From the NCBI GenBank assembly GCA_033675265.1, contig JAUJYZ010000450.1, forward strand, positions 62,001 through 126,000: a stretch of DNA of 64,000 nucleotides, given 5' to 3'. Position numbers and translations under genes: made by a program. The notes beneath the pieces were generated by a model. The model saw only the letters and a program-made list of their open reading frames with translations. It was not told the DNA's origin and did no database searches. Source of the stretch: Actinostola sp. cb2023. Lineage: Eukaryota > Cnidaria > Anthozoa > Actiniaria > Actinostolidae. Positions 20,735-32,799 of the stretch are shown one piece after another. Each line of letters starts with the position of its first letter. Within the stretch, counting starts at the first letter, position 1.

Positions 20735-21899
20735 ATGGCGGCATTTAGGCCCATTGCTGGATACTCAGCGCCTGTCTTCGATGATATTCGGTTATTATAC
20801 GTTCACTGCCTATCAAAAGAAGAGTTATCGGTTTCCGTAACCGGCCTGGAAGGGCTTGAAGCTGTTTTTAGGATGGTTCACATCAGTTTTATCGACAAAT
20901 TCAGCGAGAAACGTGTTGCGTTGGTCCCTTGCTCGACAACAGACCACAACTATTCGATGGACTCTCTCTTCAAAGGTGTACGCAGCCCAGCGCTTGTTCG
21001 CCTAACAACATCGTCCAATATAAAGGTAAGTTCCAGAACTAAGAGGTTTGACAATCATTGCTAGCCTAAACGTTACTAAAGTACTTGTTTACACGTTGAA
21101 TTTTTCAGTTCTTCGATTCTGAAGATACAAGACAACAAGAAACCTTTGCCACTGTTGTGGAAATTCGAAATTCTCCCATCTCCAGCGGCTAACCGAGTAC
21201 CGCCAACATTACCTGAAGTCAGTCCAGTGGATAATAAACTACCTCCACTGGATTTTAGTCAGAGTTTGAGTTGTAATTGTTTCACGAATGCTGACAGTTG
21301 CTTGTGTTCCTTCGAACTCCGACAAGAAGATCATGTTCAAGATCTGCAATACCTTTCATTGAACGAGAGCAGTCTTCCTGAAATTGAATCAGAGGCAGAA
21401 GAATTTGAACACAATCTGTCTTTCACAGAGTCTGACAACGAAGAGAACACTGATGATCAACTCACTGCTTCCTCGATCAACACAGACGAACCATATTCAG
21501 TAGAATATTTCAAGATCAAAGGTTCTTTCTGGGAGAAACGTTAGCAGAAGCTTTTGAATTTTTGTCAAGACAAACAGTGGAGAGAGTAATGCCAACTTTT
21601 AGGATTTTCCCTGAACCCGACAACATCGAGGACAAAAATGCACAGCGATTTGACATTCTCAACAGAGAAACACATGTTTATATGCCACTTGGTTACTGCC
21701 CAGTTCATAAGATACCCAAGTTGATGAAAGCCCTCCATGGGAATGAGATAGGCGAGGTTAGACTAGGAAACGTCAGGAGAAGATACATACCAAGGATCAG
21801 TTCTTTTAAGTTGAAGGAGGGTTGAACATTGTCAAAAGATGCAAATGGGGAAAATGTGACCCAAACAACACTTACAATGCAATCATTCGTCTGGATTGA
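20735..21899 (+). pseudogene. HIRAN-like domain protein, two exons, frameshifted
   Basis: Exon 1 (20,735-21,025, 97 codons, phase 0) starts MAAFRPIAGYSAP and ends at donor GTAAGT. An 83-bp intron ends TTTTTCAG at 21,108. Exon 2 starts in frame (FFDSEDTRQQETF) but meets a stop at about 21,189, while coding character continues in a second frame to 21,542 (acidic, Ser-rich). It then moves to a third frame holding FRIFPEPDNIEDKNAQRF and LGYCPVHKIPKLMKALHGNE, the pattern of HIRAN domains (found in HLTF and Rad5, binding DNA 3' ends). A last shift at about 21,820 leads to a stop at 21,897. Three shifts indicate decay, or poor sequence. It lies near the right end of the 7.2-kb element, pointing outward. 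Confidence 0.6.
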
Positions 21900-22000
21900 T
21901 ATGTATATCTTTTTTAAATTTAATATAACTTATCTGTGTTAGAACAAAACTTTATACAACAATATTATATTTTGCAAGAATCAGAACGACACCTCAATAA

Positions 22001-22229
22001 TAGTCCCTTTTCGAGTTCACAGATACCACTACTTATTGACAGATTTGTACAGCTCGAGTCCAGCCTAGAGTCTGTAAGTTATTCACAACCATCAACGAGA
22101 ACATGAAACAATGTTGACATGAAACATTTTTGAATTGCACGGACTGTTCTTTGAATCGAGGCTAACCCTTTAGTAAATGCGTCTGTTGTAAATAAGTGCA
22201 GTGGTATCTGTGAACTCGAAAAGGGACTA
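22001..22229. mobile_element. MITE with 30-bp inverted repeats
   Basis: Ends TAGTCCCTTTTCGAGTTCAC and the complement, with TA at the borders. It interrupts the right terminal repeat region of the TTAA-flanked element. Confidence 0.85.
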
Positions 22230-22234
22230 GTACG

Positions 22235-22373
22235 TCATCAGATTTGCATATTCAGATTTCAAACCTCTATAACTCATAAATGCAAGGTTCAAATCACAAA
22301 ATACTGAACCCACCAACTATTCAGCATATATTGAATAGATTTTTAAAACAATCTCATAGGGGTTAGTTGCACT
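22235..22373. repeat. Terminal inverted repeat, right, of the 7.2-kb element
   Basis: Ends GGGGTTAGTTGCACT followed by TTAA at 22,374-22,377. Mirror of 15,143-15,272. Confidence 0.7.
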
Positions 22374-22598
22374 TTAAGTTGCTTGAGAGCAGCAATCTAT
22401 AAATGTAGATACATGGAAAATCGAAATGCAATAGTCACTAGTATTGCCAAAGGACTTGTGAAAGAAAATTCAGGTTAAAAAAAGATAGAAATATAAAAAA
22501 ACAATTGCCGCTGACCAGTTGCATTCATTCAGGTTTTAATCAGTTAAATAGAAAACTAGGCACATATTTACTCGAAAAAGCTCGGACATGTAATCAAG

Positions 22599-23060
22599 AT
22601 GACAGAACCAAAGCCACCGCTCATAAACCAACAACTTGTTGTGTATTATTACAAATGTGGTCTGTGTGATGCGGAATATGTTGGTTTTACAGCGTGTCAC
22701 TTACACCAACGTATAGCTGAACACCGTTACTCATCTATTGGGAAGCATCAAAGAGAACTTCATGGACTGAACACAGCCATACCACCTAAATGTTTCTCCA
22801 ATCTGAAGAAATGTAAAACAAAGCTTGACTGTCTCCTATACGAGATGCTTTATATAAAGCAAAAATCGACCACATTGAACGTTCCGTCGGACTCTGTACG
22901 GACCAAACTATTTACTTACTTCCTTATCATTATTTACTTTACTCATTCAACAATTCATTTCAATCAACCATGAACTGCCTTTTATTCTATTTGCAATTCA
23001 AAATTACTTGATAATGACATCAGACGATGTCGAAACGGCGTAATTTCCTTGCGTTTGTCT
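22599..23060 (+). mobile_element. Penelope-like element 3' end (GIY-YIG endonuclease)
   Basis: The frame to 22,973 contains VVYYYKCGLCDAEYVGFTAC, HLHQRIAEHRYSSIGKH and LLYEMLYIKQKS, the GIY-YIG nuclease domain that ends Penelope polyproteins. The CCHH-type cysteines (CGLC) are present. The reverse-transcriptase part is missing, so it is 5'-truncated. Downstream, GACGATGTCGAAACGGCGTA at about 23,024-23,043 matches, in the other orientation, a motif beside the second Penelope at 47,130, marking the element end. Confidence 0.85.
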
Positions 23061-23302
23061 TTCTTATAAATATAGATTCTAAGTCGAAACTCATCAGGTT
23101 TCATTTTGAAAGAATATTTTGATGTACTTTATTTCAAGAAGCAATCTGTCTTCAAACATCTTTAGCAAATATTGTATCGATGTGGAAGTGTTAAATCATG
23201 GCGAGACAATCAATGAAGACACCTGATTTCGCCAGTGGTGATGACTTCTATTGGTGACCGTCTCCCTTGAGCTAATTTGATTTATTTTTGTTATTTCCAC
23301 AG

Positions 23303-24425
23303 ACAACAACGGACAAGTTGCCAGCCACTGCATTATACAATATTCATTTACAGGAGATCCACATCCAATAGATCTGAAGCCACATAAAAATGCAAAAGAC
23401 AAGTCGAAAGGGTACACAAGAACGCGGCAATGCACCAAGGACGCGCTTAGAGGCATGAGAGAGACCGAAAGCCCAAGCGGTACATTTCATTCCTTCATCG
23501 AAAGCAAAGGCGGCTTATCTCAAGTCAGAAGCTTAGGGGAGCTGCCCAGAAGCGCTGGCCAGGTCTCAAAATTAGCGCAAGATTTCACTCGAAAGGCGGA
23601 ACCAACAGGCGGACGCAAGGATGCATGGTTTGACCTCCTGGTTGAATGCAAATGGCAAAACCGCAAAAGGCATTTATACGTGAGGTTAAGTGTGCTCCAG
23701 ATCCATCATGCTTTCTGGGTACTGACCGACAAGCCAAGGACATTGTCCGCTTCTGTTGCAATCCTGTAGAGTACAGATCACTTTACGTTGATGTTACCTT
23801 TGATTTGGGTGCATTCAATTTAACGATTATCACCTACAAACATTGCTTGTGGAAAAAGATGAGACGGTAAACATCTCACACTCATTGGTCCAGTTCTAGG
23901 CCACCATCGTGCAGTCTTATCAACATTTGTGTAACACAATGCTTAGCATAAATCCCAATTCTAAAAATGTACTCTCATTTGGAACTGATGACGAGACAAC
24001 GCTTGTAAAAGCATTCGAAGATAGTTTGGATGCTGCCGTCCATCTTTTGTGCGAGAGGAACTATATCGTCAAAGTTTAAGGCATTGGGTGTGCCTTCGCC
24101 TACCAGGCGAAGTTCGAGGAAGATCTATTTGGAGCTCACCGCGATGGAGAGTACTTGTCAGGTCTTATTGACTGTGCTTTAAGAGGAGTTTAAAAAGCGA
24201 TGTGAGATCCTCAAACGTGATTGGTAAGCTGTTGGAGTAACAGGCATCCAAGCGTGGGAGTGGTTTGAAAAAAACAAATCCGACAAGTTCTATAGTTGCC
24301 TGGGAGTACCTGCAAGGGAGCAGGCAGGTTTGGCAGTCCACCAGAACGATTTACGACAACTCCCTCTGAATGTAACAACAAACTGGTACAAGACTTCGTC
24401 AATCAAGATTCAGGAAAACGCCATG
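23303..24425 (+). pseudogene. MULE-like transposase, decayed
   Basis: Coding continues through several frames. From 23,303 comes a basic segment (DLKPHKNAKDKSKGYTRTR) up to about 23,690. After a one-base shift, REVKCAPDPSCFLGTDRQA and SLYVDVTFDLGAFNLTIITY, which fits the first catalytic Asp of a MULE/Mutator transposase. A further shift leads to TLIGPVLGHHRAVLSTF, then VLSFGTDDETTLVKAFEDS (second Asp region). Around 24,250-24,420 follow AWEWFEKNKSDKFYSCLG and a shifted GRFGSPPERFTTTPSECNNK. The spacing resembles known MULE proteins but stops and shifts make it inactive. Confidence 0.68.
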
Positions 24426-24428
24426 TAA

Positions 24429-24856
24429 GCGAATACGAATTCTGCATATCCCTACACTTCTGTTCCAGTTTTAGTTTGTTCGTCGAGTGATGCACACCCC
24501 CCACATTCCTTAGATATACCTGTAGTGGAAAAGGAAGATATACACTTCTCAACCAAGGAGGAAATGGGCCGTGGTACTTTTGGTGTTGTTTACAAAAGTG
24601 TGTGGGCCGGAACTGATGTTGCAGTGAAGCACGTGAAATTACGAAATGCCAGGCGTCTTCGCAAAGTTCTGGAAACGGAAGTAAGACTGCACAGCATGGT
24701 TCGCCACCCCAACATTGTTCAAATTATGGCAATTTCATATTTGAAGAATTCTGTTAGTAGTCAGTGAATCCACGAGGAGATAGCCGATCCACACTAACAT
24801 GTACTTTGACAATGTTATGACGAAATTTATCATCAATAAGAGGACAGATGCATAAA
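24429..24856 (+). pseudogene. Protein kinase N-lobe fragment
   Basis: The frame open from 24,429 contains the glycine loop GRGTFGVVYKS, the ATP lysine in VAVKHVKL, a C-helix Glu (VLETEVRL) and RHPNIVQIMAIS, the N-lobe of a Ser/Thr or tyrosine-kinase-like domain. It stops at 24,767. In another frame the hinge region appears to go on (LVVSESTRR) with a stop, ending about 24,856. No catalytic loop (HRD) or DFG is found. It begins where the MULE frame ends, so the kinase may have been joined to the transposase gene. Confidence 0.75.
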
Positions 24857-27800
24857 AAATAAAAGTGATGTCAACTTGTGTTTTACAATAACAAAAACAC
24901 CGAAAAACAACCTTTTTCCACTGAAGCGGAAATACAACATGAAAATCGACCAGTGCGCTCGCTCACCATTTAGATAGTAATAGTGTTATTGTAAAATATT
25001 GGCTGACACTTTTTAACAAAATTATTTTTATTATCATATATTGTTAACAATCAAAGGCACCATTTGGTGAACTCGTGGATTCCCGTATGTGAGTGACGAG
25101 GAACGCCTTGAAGAATACGTTAGGGCATGTTTGAGCATGGAACCAGCACATGTCATATATATTTGTTATCTTTCGTGATCAATGTGCCGTATGTTTTACA
25201 TTTCGTTCTTAGAGAGAAAACGTATTTGAACATTTTAGTAAAATGTATTCAAGAAGTGTTGTGTCTATTTTTCATCTAGACTTCGAAATAAAGTGTTTTA
25301 AGGCGATCGAGTTTGTCACCATGTTTACACGGGTAATAGCTTTTACAAAGGAATACCAAACGAACGAAAATATACCAATAAATCGTATAATGACGCATAA
25401 TAAACTACTACTACTACTACATATTTAGCTTAGTACATGCAGAGAGTGAAACAATGATATGAAACACTATATACCCGATAATTCGCTTCAGTGAAGGCGT
25501 CCAAAAACGGTTTTTTAAAGTTTGTCCCACTAATAAACTGAACTCCAACATTTATCTTCTCTTTCTCCTTCGAAGGCGACAAAGGAAACTGCCATGTGAT
25601 TCAAGTCAGTGACACTGAGTAGACCCTAGGTTAATATTCCATCCTCGATCCTCCCTGAATGCTTTGTAAACTTGGCTTTCTTCCGACTCGGCACAATCGG
25701 CTATACGGTGTATACATCCTTCACTCGATGTGTTGTAGCATATAGTAGTTTTTTTTTTACTCTATCAGAGCACTGAGTATTTGTCGCTTGCAAACTGGTT
25801 TGTTTAGAGTATACATAGTTAATTGATTCTCAGGGTATTTCCAGGGTTGAATGCCTAAAGTCCGATAAAATACTGTCAATGCCAAGTACAATGGCAATGG
25901 CCGCCGTTTTGTATGAAATGAGAGAGCCCTGGGAACGAGTTTACAATTTGGTGCATATATTAACTTTCCCCCATCTCATCCCAATAACTCGTGGATGCTA
26001 TGCAATCCACTAGTTAAAAATTAATAACAACAATGGCACGATTGAGGTGCACTTTGTTTATGATTAAAACACAATATTATTATTATAACAAATTCCATTT
26101 TCTTTTGGAACTATGTTAATACAAATATAAGTTATAGAACACAAATTTTTACTCTACAAACTAGTTGATTCGCCATCATGCATATATGATGGCCAACAAC
26201 TCCTGTGTCAGCATGGCTAACCTGATCAAACTAAAGTGATCAGGTGAAATGGAACTGAACAAACGGTCCTCCCTGCACCTCAGTCGCCTAACCCTTTAAG
26301 CCCCAAGTGCCTTGGGGCTTAAAGGGCTAAAGGCCAAGCTATGCTAGCTAATGATTTGTTGGTGTTAATTTATGTAGTTAAAAATTAATTTGTCCTCAGA
26401 AACGTTTCTGGTTGTTTAAAATTGTTACACATTGAAATTGTTCAAAATGCTAGATACACATCGGCAATGTATGGATTACTGAATCACTTTCAGAGTAAGC
26501 CTTCAGCATGGTCATACATGCACTGCATAATTACTATAGTGCAACTGTTCATTACTGTTACTGTTAATTTGTTTATGTTGCAGTTCGAGGAGGAATACAA
26601 GAGTCCTTCTGTGAGTTTCACCGGTTTGAATTATATAATTCAGATAATTATTTAATTATATATTTGATTTTAAGGATCATCAGAGTTTTAAATAAATATT
26701 GGTGATTGATATGAGTATGGTATTACAATTTATATAGTTATTTGACAAATGGTAAACTTACAAAAAATAAACCATGGCAAAAAAGTATACATTTTAATAC
26801 TGTTTTTGAAATGATAACTCTAGTCCATGCAGAAATATCCCTACCCCACACTGGCCACTATTTAATGTATCCAATAATCTAGTTCGTACATCAGTCTAGA
26901 GCAACACCTAGAGCAGCATTTTGTAATTGGACAACACTTGAATGAGCGTGGTAATTATCCCATGGTAAATTAGTACAAATTAATTAGTATATACTAATTT
27001 AGTAATTAGTATATTGTTATTGTAATTAGTATGATATCTTGTAATGCGCGTGTGAGCATCTTCCTATGTAACACGCGCAATATCAATATTAAATTATTAT
27101 TAAATTATTAATGGGTTTGCTCTAGATGTGCGAGTTAAGATTACAGTAGAATAAAAGATTAGATTAGTGTATGAGTTGGACTAATCCCTTGTCTTTGGGT
27201 CGTTGCTAGATGGGATACTCCTATTCCAGGTGACCGACGAAAACTAACCCTAACCTTAACCCATACTGAAATTTTCGAATCAGTTAGGGATTAGGGTTAG
27301 CTTAACTCGATCATCTAGACTGGGTGTAGCTCAATGGTTTTGTGGTGCCAGTACGTCCACCTTTTCCAGAATTGAACGATTCTATATAAGTCTTATAAAC
27401 TTGCAATTTTGTTTGGCAAGAAGGGAGGTGTTTTTTTTTATAGCAAAATATACAATCAAGTTGCTGTGTTCAAGCGACAAATACATCCAAAAGAAGATAT
27501 TTTCACTGCAGAATTCGACGATGCCATTATGATTTATAGCTGAATGTTACGTACTTTCACGTATTCTCAAGTCCGCCGCTTTCGGCGTACGAGCAGGATA
27601 TAACTCCCAAATATATACTCTTCCATATCCTAACATACAAGAGGATCTAAAATGTACGTTGGGACTTCTGGTAATATTAATTTTGAGACATATTTATACC
27701 ACAAATTCATCATCTGAAGTCTCTTCAAGGGCAGGAGCGTGACCGGTATTATGAGTAGTACTAGAAACATACGCCGTACATGTTTACCATGTTGTATGGT

Positions 27801-28164
27801 GACTGATCTGCTCAATAATTATTTTTCGGTATAAAACTAAAAGAAGTTGGATATATCTGTTTCGCTCAAGCACGAAAGAATGCAATTAACATAAGTATAT
27901 TTAACAGAGTTCGTTCTGAATATTAATCAGTCAGTCAGTTGTAAGCTCAAGTCAGCCACCGGGTAAGTTATGAGATTTCATAGCATTTACGTTTTGCCAG
28001 GTATTATCTAACTCATAGTTATTTGTAGATTTCGAACCTCCTACCAAGCTTGTGTTATGATGTTAAATATTAAAAGCCGTTTGAACCGTGGTTAAACTGA
28101 CATGACTGATTCAACATTTGAAATCCGCGCTTGTTAAAAGGACAAATAGGACTTGGAACTTGAA
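24857..28164. other. Gene-poor stretch with small hairpins
   Basis: No gene recognised over 3.3 kb. Visible items: a perfect 16-bp stem around CCCTTTAAGCCCCAAG at 26,292-26,326; a short CCTGATCA hairpin near 26,219-26,243; an ACT run near 25,407-25,422; telomere-like CCTAACC/TTAGGG bits at 27,243-27,300 too short to matter. A TGTTACGT near 27,544 could begin the 5' LTR of the retroelement that follows, but no second LTR was found. Confidence 0.5.
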
Positions 28165-29837
28165 ATGGAGCCTCAAGATGCGACAAATCGACGAAGAAAT
28201 GCAAAAGCAAAGTTTACCAGAAAGAGAACAGAGTTGAGTAAAGCAATGGATGAAGGTAAAGCTTTGGATGTCATCAAAAGAATCTTCATGGATTATAACG
28301 AAGCGTGGGTTAATGTGAAAGCCAAGCACGATCACTATTTGACCTTTTTGAATGACCAAGAGTGTTTGAACGAGGAGCCGTGGATAGACGAACTTCAACA
28401 ACTATTCACAGAATCGATGGAGAGAGAAAGTTCATACGAGCAAGAAATCAAAGCAAGACAAAGTTTAATCAAGCAGCAAGCAAATCAAAAGGATGAAGAA
28501 GACAAACGAAATGTAAAATCAAAGAAACTAATTGAGGAAACTCAAATGAAGCGAAAAGTGAAAGAACAAATATTCATGCAAATTCTAGATGATCTTAAAA
28601 CGTTGCTTACCAAAGCTGATGAAGATAGCGATGTTAAAGGAATTGCCATTAAAACGACCAAAGAGTTAAAGTCTGCCCTTGATGATTGCAAGGAATCAAA
28701 CGATGCGTACATGACATTACTGGATCAAGCCGAAGACGTGACAAATGAAATAATGTGGATCAAGCGTATGCAAAAGTTGTATAATATGGCGACCGATGAA
28801 ATCGAAGAAAAAATCGCCAAATGCCAGAAAAGAGTGTCCAGTAATATACGCATGGAGAAAATTAAGTTGCCTACATTTGATGGAAATATAAGAAATTACG
28901 CCAGATTCAAATCTGATTTCCAGAAGCACGTTATGCCAAGCTTATCTAAAGACGCCGCGCCGTACACCTTATGATCTTGTTTGGAGAAAGAACCTCTTAG
29001 TGCCGTTAAAAGTGTGGACGACGATATTGACAAAATGTGGCAGCGCTTGGATGACAAATATGCTGATCCAGGCAAGATAACCGACGTTATAATCAATACA
29101 ATACAGAACTTCAAGATGATAAAGGACAACGATAACAAGAAATTTGTGGAATTTGTAAACATCATAGAAGACAGCTACAGAGACCTCGTTAGTCTTGGAT
29201 AACAAAAGGAGATTACAACAACTAGTTCTGTCAGTATAATAGAGAAAAAGCTCCCGTCTGACTAAAAAGAGAATGGTCCAAAGTAGTAACTGATAGTTCA
29301 AGCAAGATTGACAAAACAAACAAGTTCCAGAGTCTATTGGAATTCTTGATTAACCAGAAAAAGGCCATTGAGTATGACTCTGCTGATTTACGTGCAAACG
29401 CTACTTCATCAAGACCAATTGTACAAAGTCATCATACTGTAGGAAAGGAGAACAATGACTGTCAACAAAAGCCTCAAGACACTGTGAAAACTTATCGCAA
29501 ATGTCTAATACATAACATTGCAGATCACTGGACCGACGAATGTAAAGTGTACTTATCCAAACCTTTGAATGAAAAGATGGAACTACTTAAAGAAAAGAAA
29601 GCTTGCTGGACTTGCCTGAAAGTCGTGATTGCAATGGCAAGAGAAAGAGAAAATGCGGAGAAGATGGATGCACATTTAATCATCACAAAAGAATTCATAG
29701 AGAAGGAGTCAAGATTATTGTTCTCGAAGATATACCATATCGTTGATTCACAGATTGTACAAGCGATGGTGCAGAAAGAATCATATGGGTTCAATACTTT
29801 TGCTGGTACTCGAGTTGGTGAATATCCACGAATCTGA
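28165..29837 (+). pseudogene. BEL/Pao retrotransposon gag, decayed
   Basis: From ATG 28,165 a long charged, helical region runs to about residue 230, then the DUF1759-type gag core: IKLPTFDGNIRNYARFKSDF, continued past a stop at about 28,972-28,974 with SVDDDIDKMWQRLDDKYADP. Further stops occur at 29,200 and about 29,263. The zinc-knuckle region starts KACWTCLKV near 29,600 and then changes frame, the Cys/His residues (KCGEDGCTFNHH) being readable in a neighbouring frame. Gag packages the RNA genome. Protease, reverse transcriptase and integrase are absent downstream. At least three stops and one shift make it inactive. Confidence 0.85.
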
Positions 29838-30788
29838 TGTATATAAATACTTCACAATTTAATAGTCTCCTAATACTACCAGTAAATGTAGTAGTCACGA
29901 AATGTACTTCAGGATGACCCGATGCGACTGACCTCTACTGATCAATCTGCTTTGCACGATTGTCAACACACTGCAGTTGTACGGACAACAGATTTTAAAA
30001 TCCTATCTCATAAATTATTTTTAGAAAGCAATTAATCTGCAAGAAAACTGTTCATTCTATGCATTTTATTATCAATTTCCAATGATTCTGGTGTTGAAAA
30101 TTAAAAGTGTCGTAACATGTATACTGTGAGTGTCTCGGCGGGAGCCGTGTTCGCCGGGCAATGTAACTTGTTCTTCTACAGTCACAATATAAGCTTTACA
30201 CTCCTTAAATCTTTCTGGCCCTCGGCTTTCACGAATGCTTCATTAGAAAATCGTTTACTTGGGATATGCTTACAAATCTGTATGCTGCCGATTTGATATG
30301 ACAACATTTAGATCTCAAATCCATTTGAATTCGTAAGGCCAAGAGTGCAAGACTGACACAAAGTATTCTCAAAAACTTCAGGTTCGTTTAGCATGATATA
30401 TATCACAGTTCTATCCACTTTAGAAACTTCTGGTGCTAGGTGATGAGCCCTAACTGCCTGAAAAATGTATTGCACGGCTGAATGACAAAAAAAGACAAAG
30501 AAACATCAATAAAACTGGGTAGTATTTTACAAGACTTTGTATGATGTGAATGTACGGACGTGTTCAATGGGTTGATTGGATGACGTGACAGAGACCAACC
30601 GCTGTCTGTTTATCACGGGCTCATTTATTCAAAACCAACATGGCGTACGGGTGATTTCAGCCTCTTCTCATGAGGATTTCTCGACACTCTCTGGACCAAA
30701 AACAAAAATGTTTCGTATTTTTATTAGTTTATCTATATACTTTTAGTAGACGCTGGAGAAAAGTCACTCCAAGAAGGGTCGATTTTGA
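29838..30788. other. Spacer without recognised gene
   Basis: No open frame with family resemblance and no clear repeat boundary. Confidence 0.45.
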
Positions 30789-31149
30789 TCAGAGTCCCCC
30801 TTTAATGTTATAGTTATAATGCTGCTGCTTCCCTGCCTCAGTCTCCATTTGGTTGAGGAACAAGAAATCTAAAATGAAACCTCTCTGTTCCTCCTCCGAC
30901 TTGTCCCAGAATAGCTTTAATAACCCCTCTATCTCTTCACTTGTCAATACATCGACCATGCACTTTTTTTGGCAGCAGTTGGTATTTTTCGTCAAAAGAA
31001 AGTTCAAATGTGTGCCGCTTGTATTTTTGGTCCTCTTCTTTCCGTTCAAATTTTGAATGGCCTTTTTATTCAAACTTGTTGACGCCGAAAGTGGCATCCG
31101 AACAGGTTTGATAAGTTTGACGTCCGAATTGTCTTCCGTTGGTATATCC
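30789..31149 (-). CDS. Exon of an unrecognised transposon- or host-type protein
   Basis: A clear acceptor (a T-rich tract then CAG, minus strand) precedes 31,149. The exon then reads about 120 codons to a stop at 30,789. Features: a basic middle and a cysteine motif NCCQKKCMVDVLTSEEIEGL followed by FWDKSEEEQRGFILDFL. A CC-x3-C motif with a following helix opens many uncharacterised transposon proteins of invertebrates. No matching exon is visible upstream in the open stretch to 31,355. Lies just outside the Kolobok element. Confidence 0.4.
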
Positions 31150-31443
31150 TGAAAAAAATTAGTTAACATTAGAAAAAGGATGCGGAATATATTATAAAGT
31201 ACTGCTAGAGATTTATCTTCCCTCCCCCTATTGCATGGGCGCAATAGGGCAGGGGAGTAAGATTTTAAAATACCATCTGGTATGAGCCGGTAGTTATAAC
31301 GCATGATTTCTAGGTCATACCACCATGATCTTATTTTCTTTTCAAAAATACCCAATTATGATATTTTAAAAAACAAACTCGTCCTACATACAATACATAC
31401 ATAGTACATATACTAATTATTTAAACACTTTGGCCATTACAAC

Positions 31444-31447
31444 TTAA
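31444..31447. repeat. TTAA target duplication, left (Kolobok)
   Basis: TTAA directly before AGGAGAACTCC. The partner TTAA is at 38,384-38,387. Confidence 0.88.
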
Positions 31448-31658
31448 AGGAGAACTCCACTATTTTACGATCTTTTTATATGTGATAGGTATTATGACAC
31501 TTAACTTGTTTGCAAAGTTTCAATGTCCTACCTTACAATAAAGTCGAGAAATAATTCTTGGAAGTAACGATAAATCGCTGACATGGAGGCCGCCATCTTG
31601 AACACTCTTCTGAATCTGCAAACAGTCAGCGGTTATCTCTCGTGACGTCACTGCGCGC
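31448..31658. repeat. Kolobok terminal inverted repeat, left
   Basis: Starts AGGAGAACTCCACTATTTTA. Contains GAGGCCGCCATCTTGAACAC and CTCTCGTGACGTCACTGCGC, both mirrored at the right end. Confidence 0.88.
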
Positions 31659-31765
31659 CAGTGAACGACAGATCGACAGGAGATCGAAGGAATAATCAGC
31701 TCTACAGACTTTGTTTACAGTAGTTTCTAGTATAAAAGAAAGCTAAATTTTGAATGTGATCGAAG

Positions 31766-32468
31766 ATGAGTTCTACTGATAGTTCTTCTAGTACTACTGA
31801 TATTTCTGATGTTGATTTTGATGATTTTTTGGCCGAAAGAGAAGACAGTCTTCATTTACAAGGCTATCAGTTCCAACCTACACGTGCCATCAATGAAGAC
31901 GATTCAGATCTCTCAGATTCTAATTCATCAGAGAGTGCAGCGAATGCTGGCACTCGATTAGAGAACTCAGATTGGTAAGTACATATACGATTAATTACGC
32001 CGGGACATGTAATTTTGTACTCAGTAAGAGCTCATTATTTTCAGGTGTACATGCGAACATTGTCAAATAATGGACAGAGAAGTGGAATGTGTTTGCTGTC
32101 AGGACATTCCCCAGATAGTGGACAAAAATCGTAAAGTCTCTGAAGAAGAACATCTTAATGATCCTATCACATGTATCACTGATAATCCTGGTTTTAAGGC
32201 CATGTGTCTCAATCGCTGGGTGTTAGAGGCTGCATGGTATCAATATCAACAGCAATATGGCAGCGATGTTAATTACGAAGCTCCTGCGCACAAGAAGAAT
32301 CGCCACACTGCTTATAGACAGTTGGTTCGATGGTGTTGGGGAGTTTTGGGCAAGGAGATCAGGGTTGTCTTACCATCATGTGCTGTGATGTGTATTCGTG
32401 CACATTTCCCACCTCCTGGCCTAGAGGAAGACTTTGAATTTGTTGGTTTCCATTATGCAGATGAGTAG
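31766..32468 (+). CDS. P2X7 C-terminal (ballast) domain protein, transposon-borne
   Basis: Two exons, 31,766-31,974 and 32,045-32,468, joined across a 70-bp GT..AG intron that splits a Trp codon, giving 210 codons with no break. The N-terminal 69 residues are acidic and Ser-rich. From there CTCEHCQIM, ECVCCQDIP, and then TAYRQLVRWCWGVLGKEIRV and VVLPSCAVMCIRAHFPP match the zinc-binding Cys-rich domain known as the cytoplasmic ballast of vertebrate P2X7 receptors (P2RX7_C). No channel transmembrane segments are present, so this is the stand-alone form found in many invertebrates. It lies directly inside the left TIR, divergent from the transposase, so it is cargo of the element. Its role there is unknown. 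The intact frame contrasts with the decayed transposase. Confidence 0.85.
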
Positions 32469-32799
32469 TACATGTATGTACATTGTACATGTATACCAAC
32501 ACCTGTTGAACATTTAGACAAATCCTTTTAACAAGTGCATGAGTACATGATTGTCTAATCTATTGTCAGTGACAAATATATTTGAACTGTGAAATATTTA
32601 GTTAGACAAATATTAATATTTATTTGTAAATTTATTTAACTCATGGGTAAAATAAATACAACTATAATTATACAATTATAATTTAGAAAACAGTGGAATT
32701 AGGGACGTCTTCTAATGTCTATAACTATTTTCTAATAAATAGGCCGGCATCGATCAAGGGGATAGGAGACGTAAGAAGGATAACATGGAAGTTCCTTGG

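Larger units (their letters stand above)
15143..22373. mobile_element. TTAA-flanked large DNA transposon with RecQ-, zinc-finger- and HIRAN-like genes
   Basis: The left end (AGTGCAACTAACCCCT...) and the right end are inverted repeats of about 130 bp with moderate divergence, both bordered by TTAA. TTAA duplication fits Kolobok or piggyBac-type transposition. Between them lie a decayed RecQ-like helicase (+), a decayed zinc-finger/transposon gene (-), a HIRAN-like gene (+), two inserted LINE 3' ends and MITEs. Whether all genes belonged to the original element is inference from position. No catalytic core was identified. The foldback at 46,409-46,868 shares terminal and subterminal sequence with it. 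Confidence 0.6.

Noticed and set aside
27243..27300. Telomere-like CCTAACC and TTAGGG motifs
   Set aside because: Only two or three imperfect units; no tandem array.
27544..27960. Possible 5' LTR of the BEL/Pao element starting TGTTACGT
   Set aside because: No matching 3' LTR and no convincing primer-binding site, so a border could not be supported.
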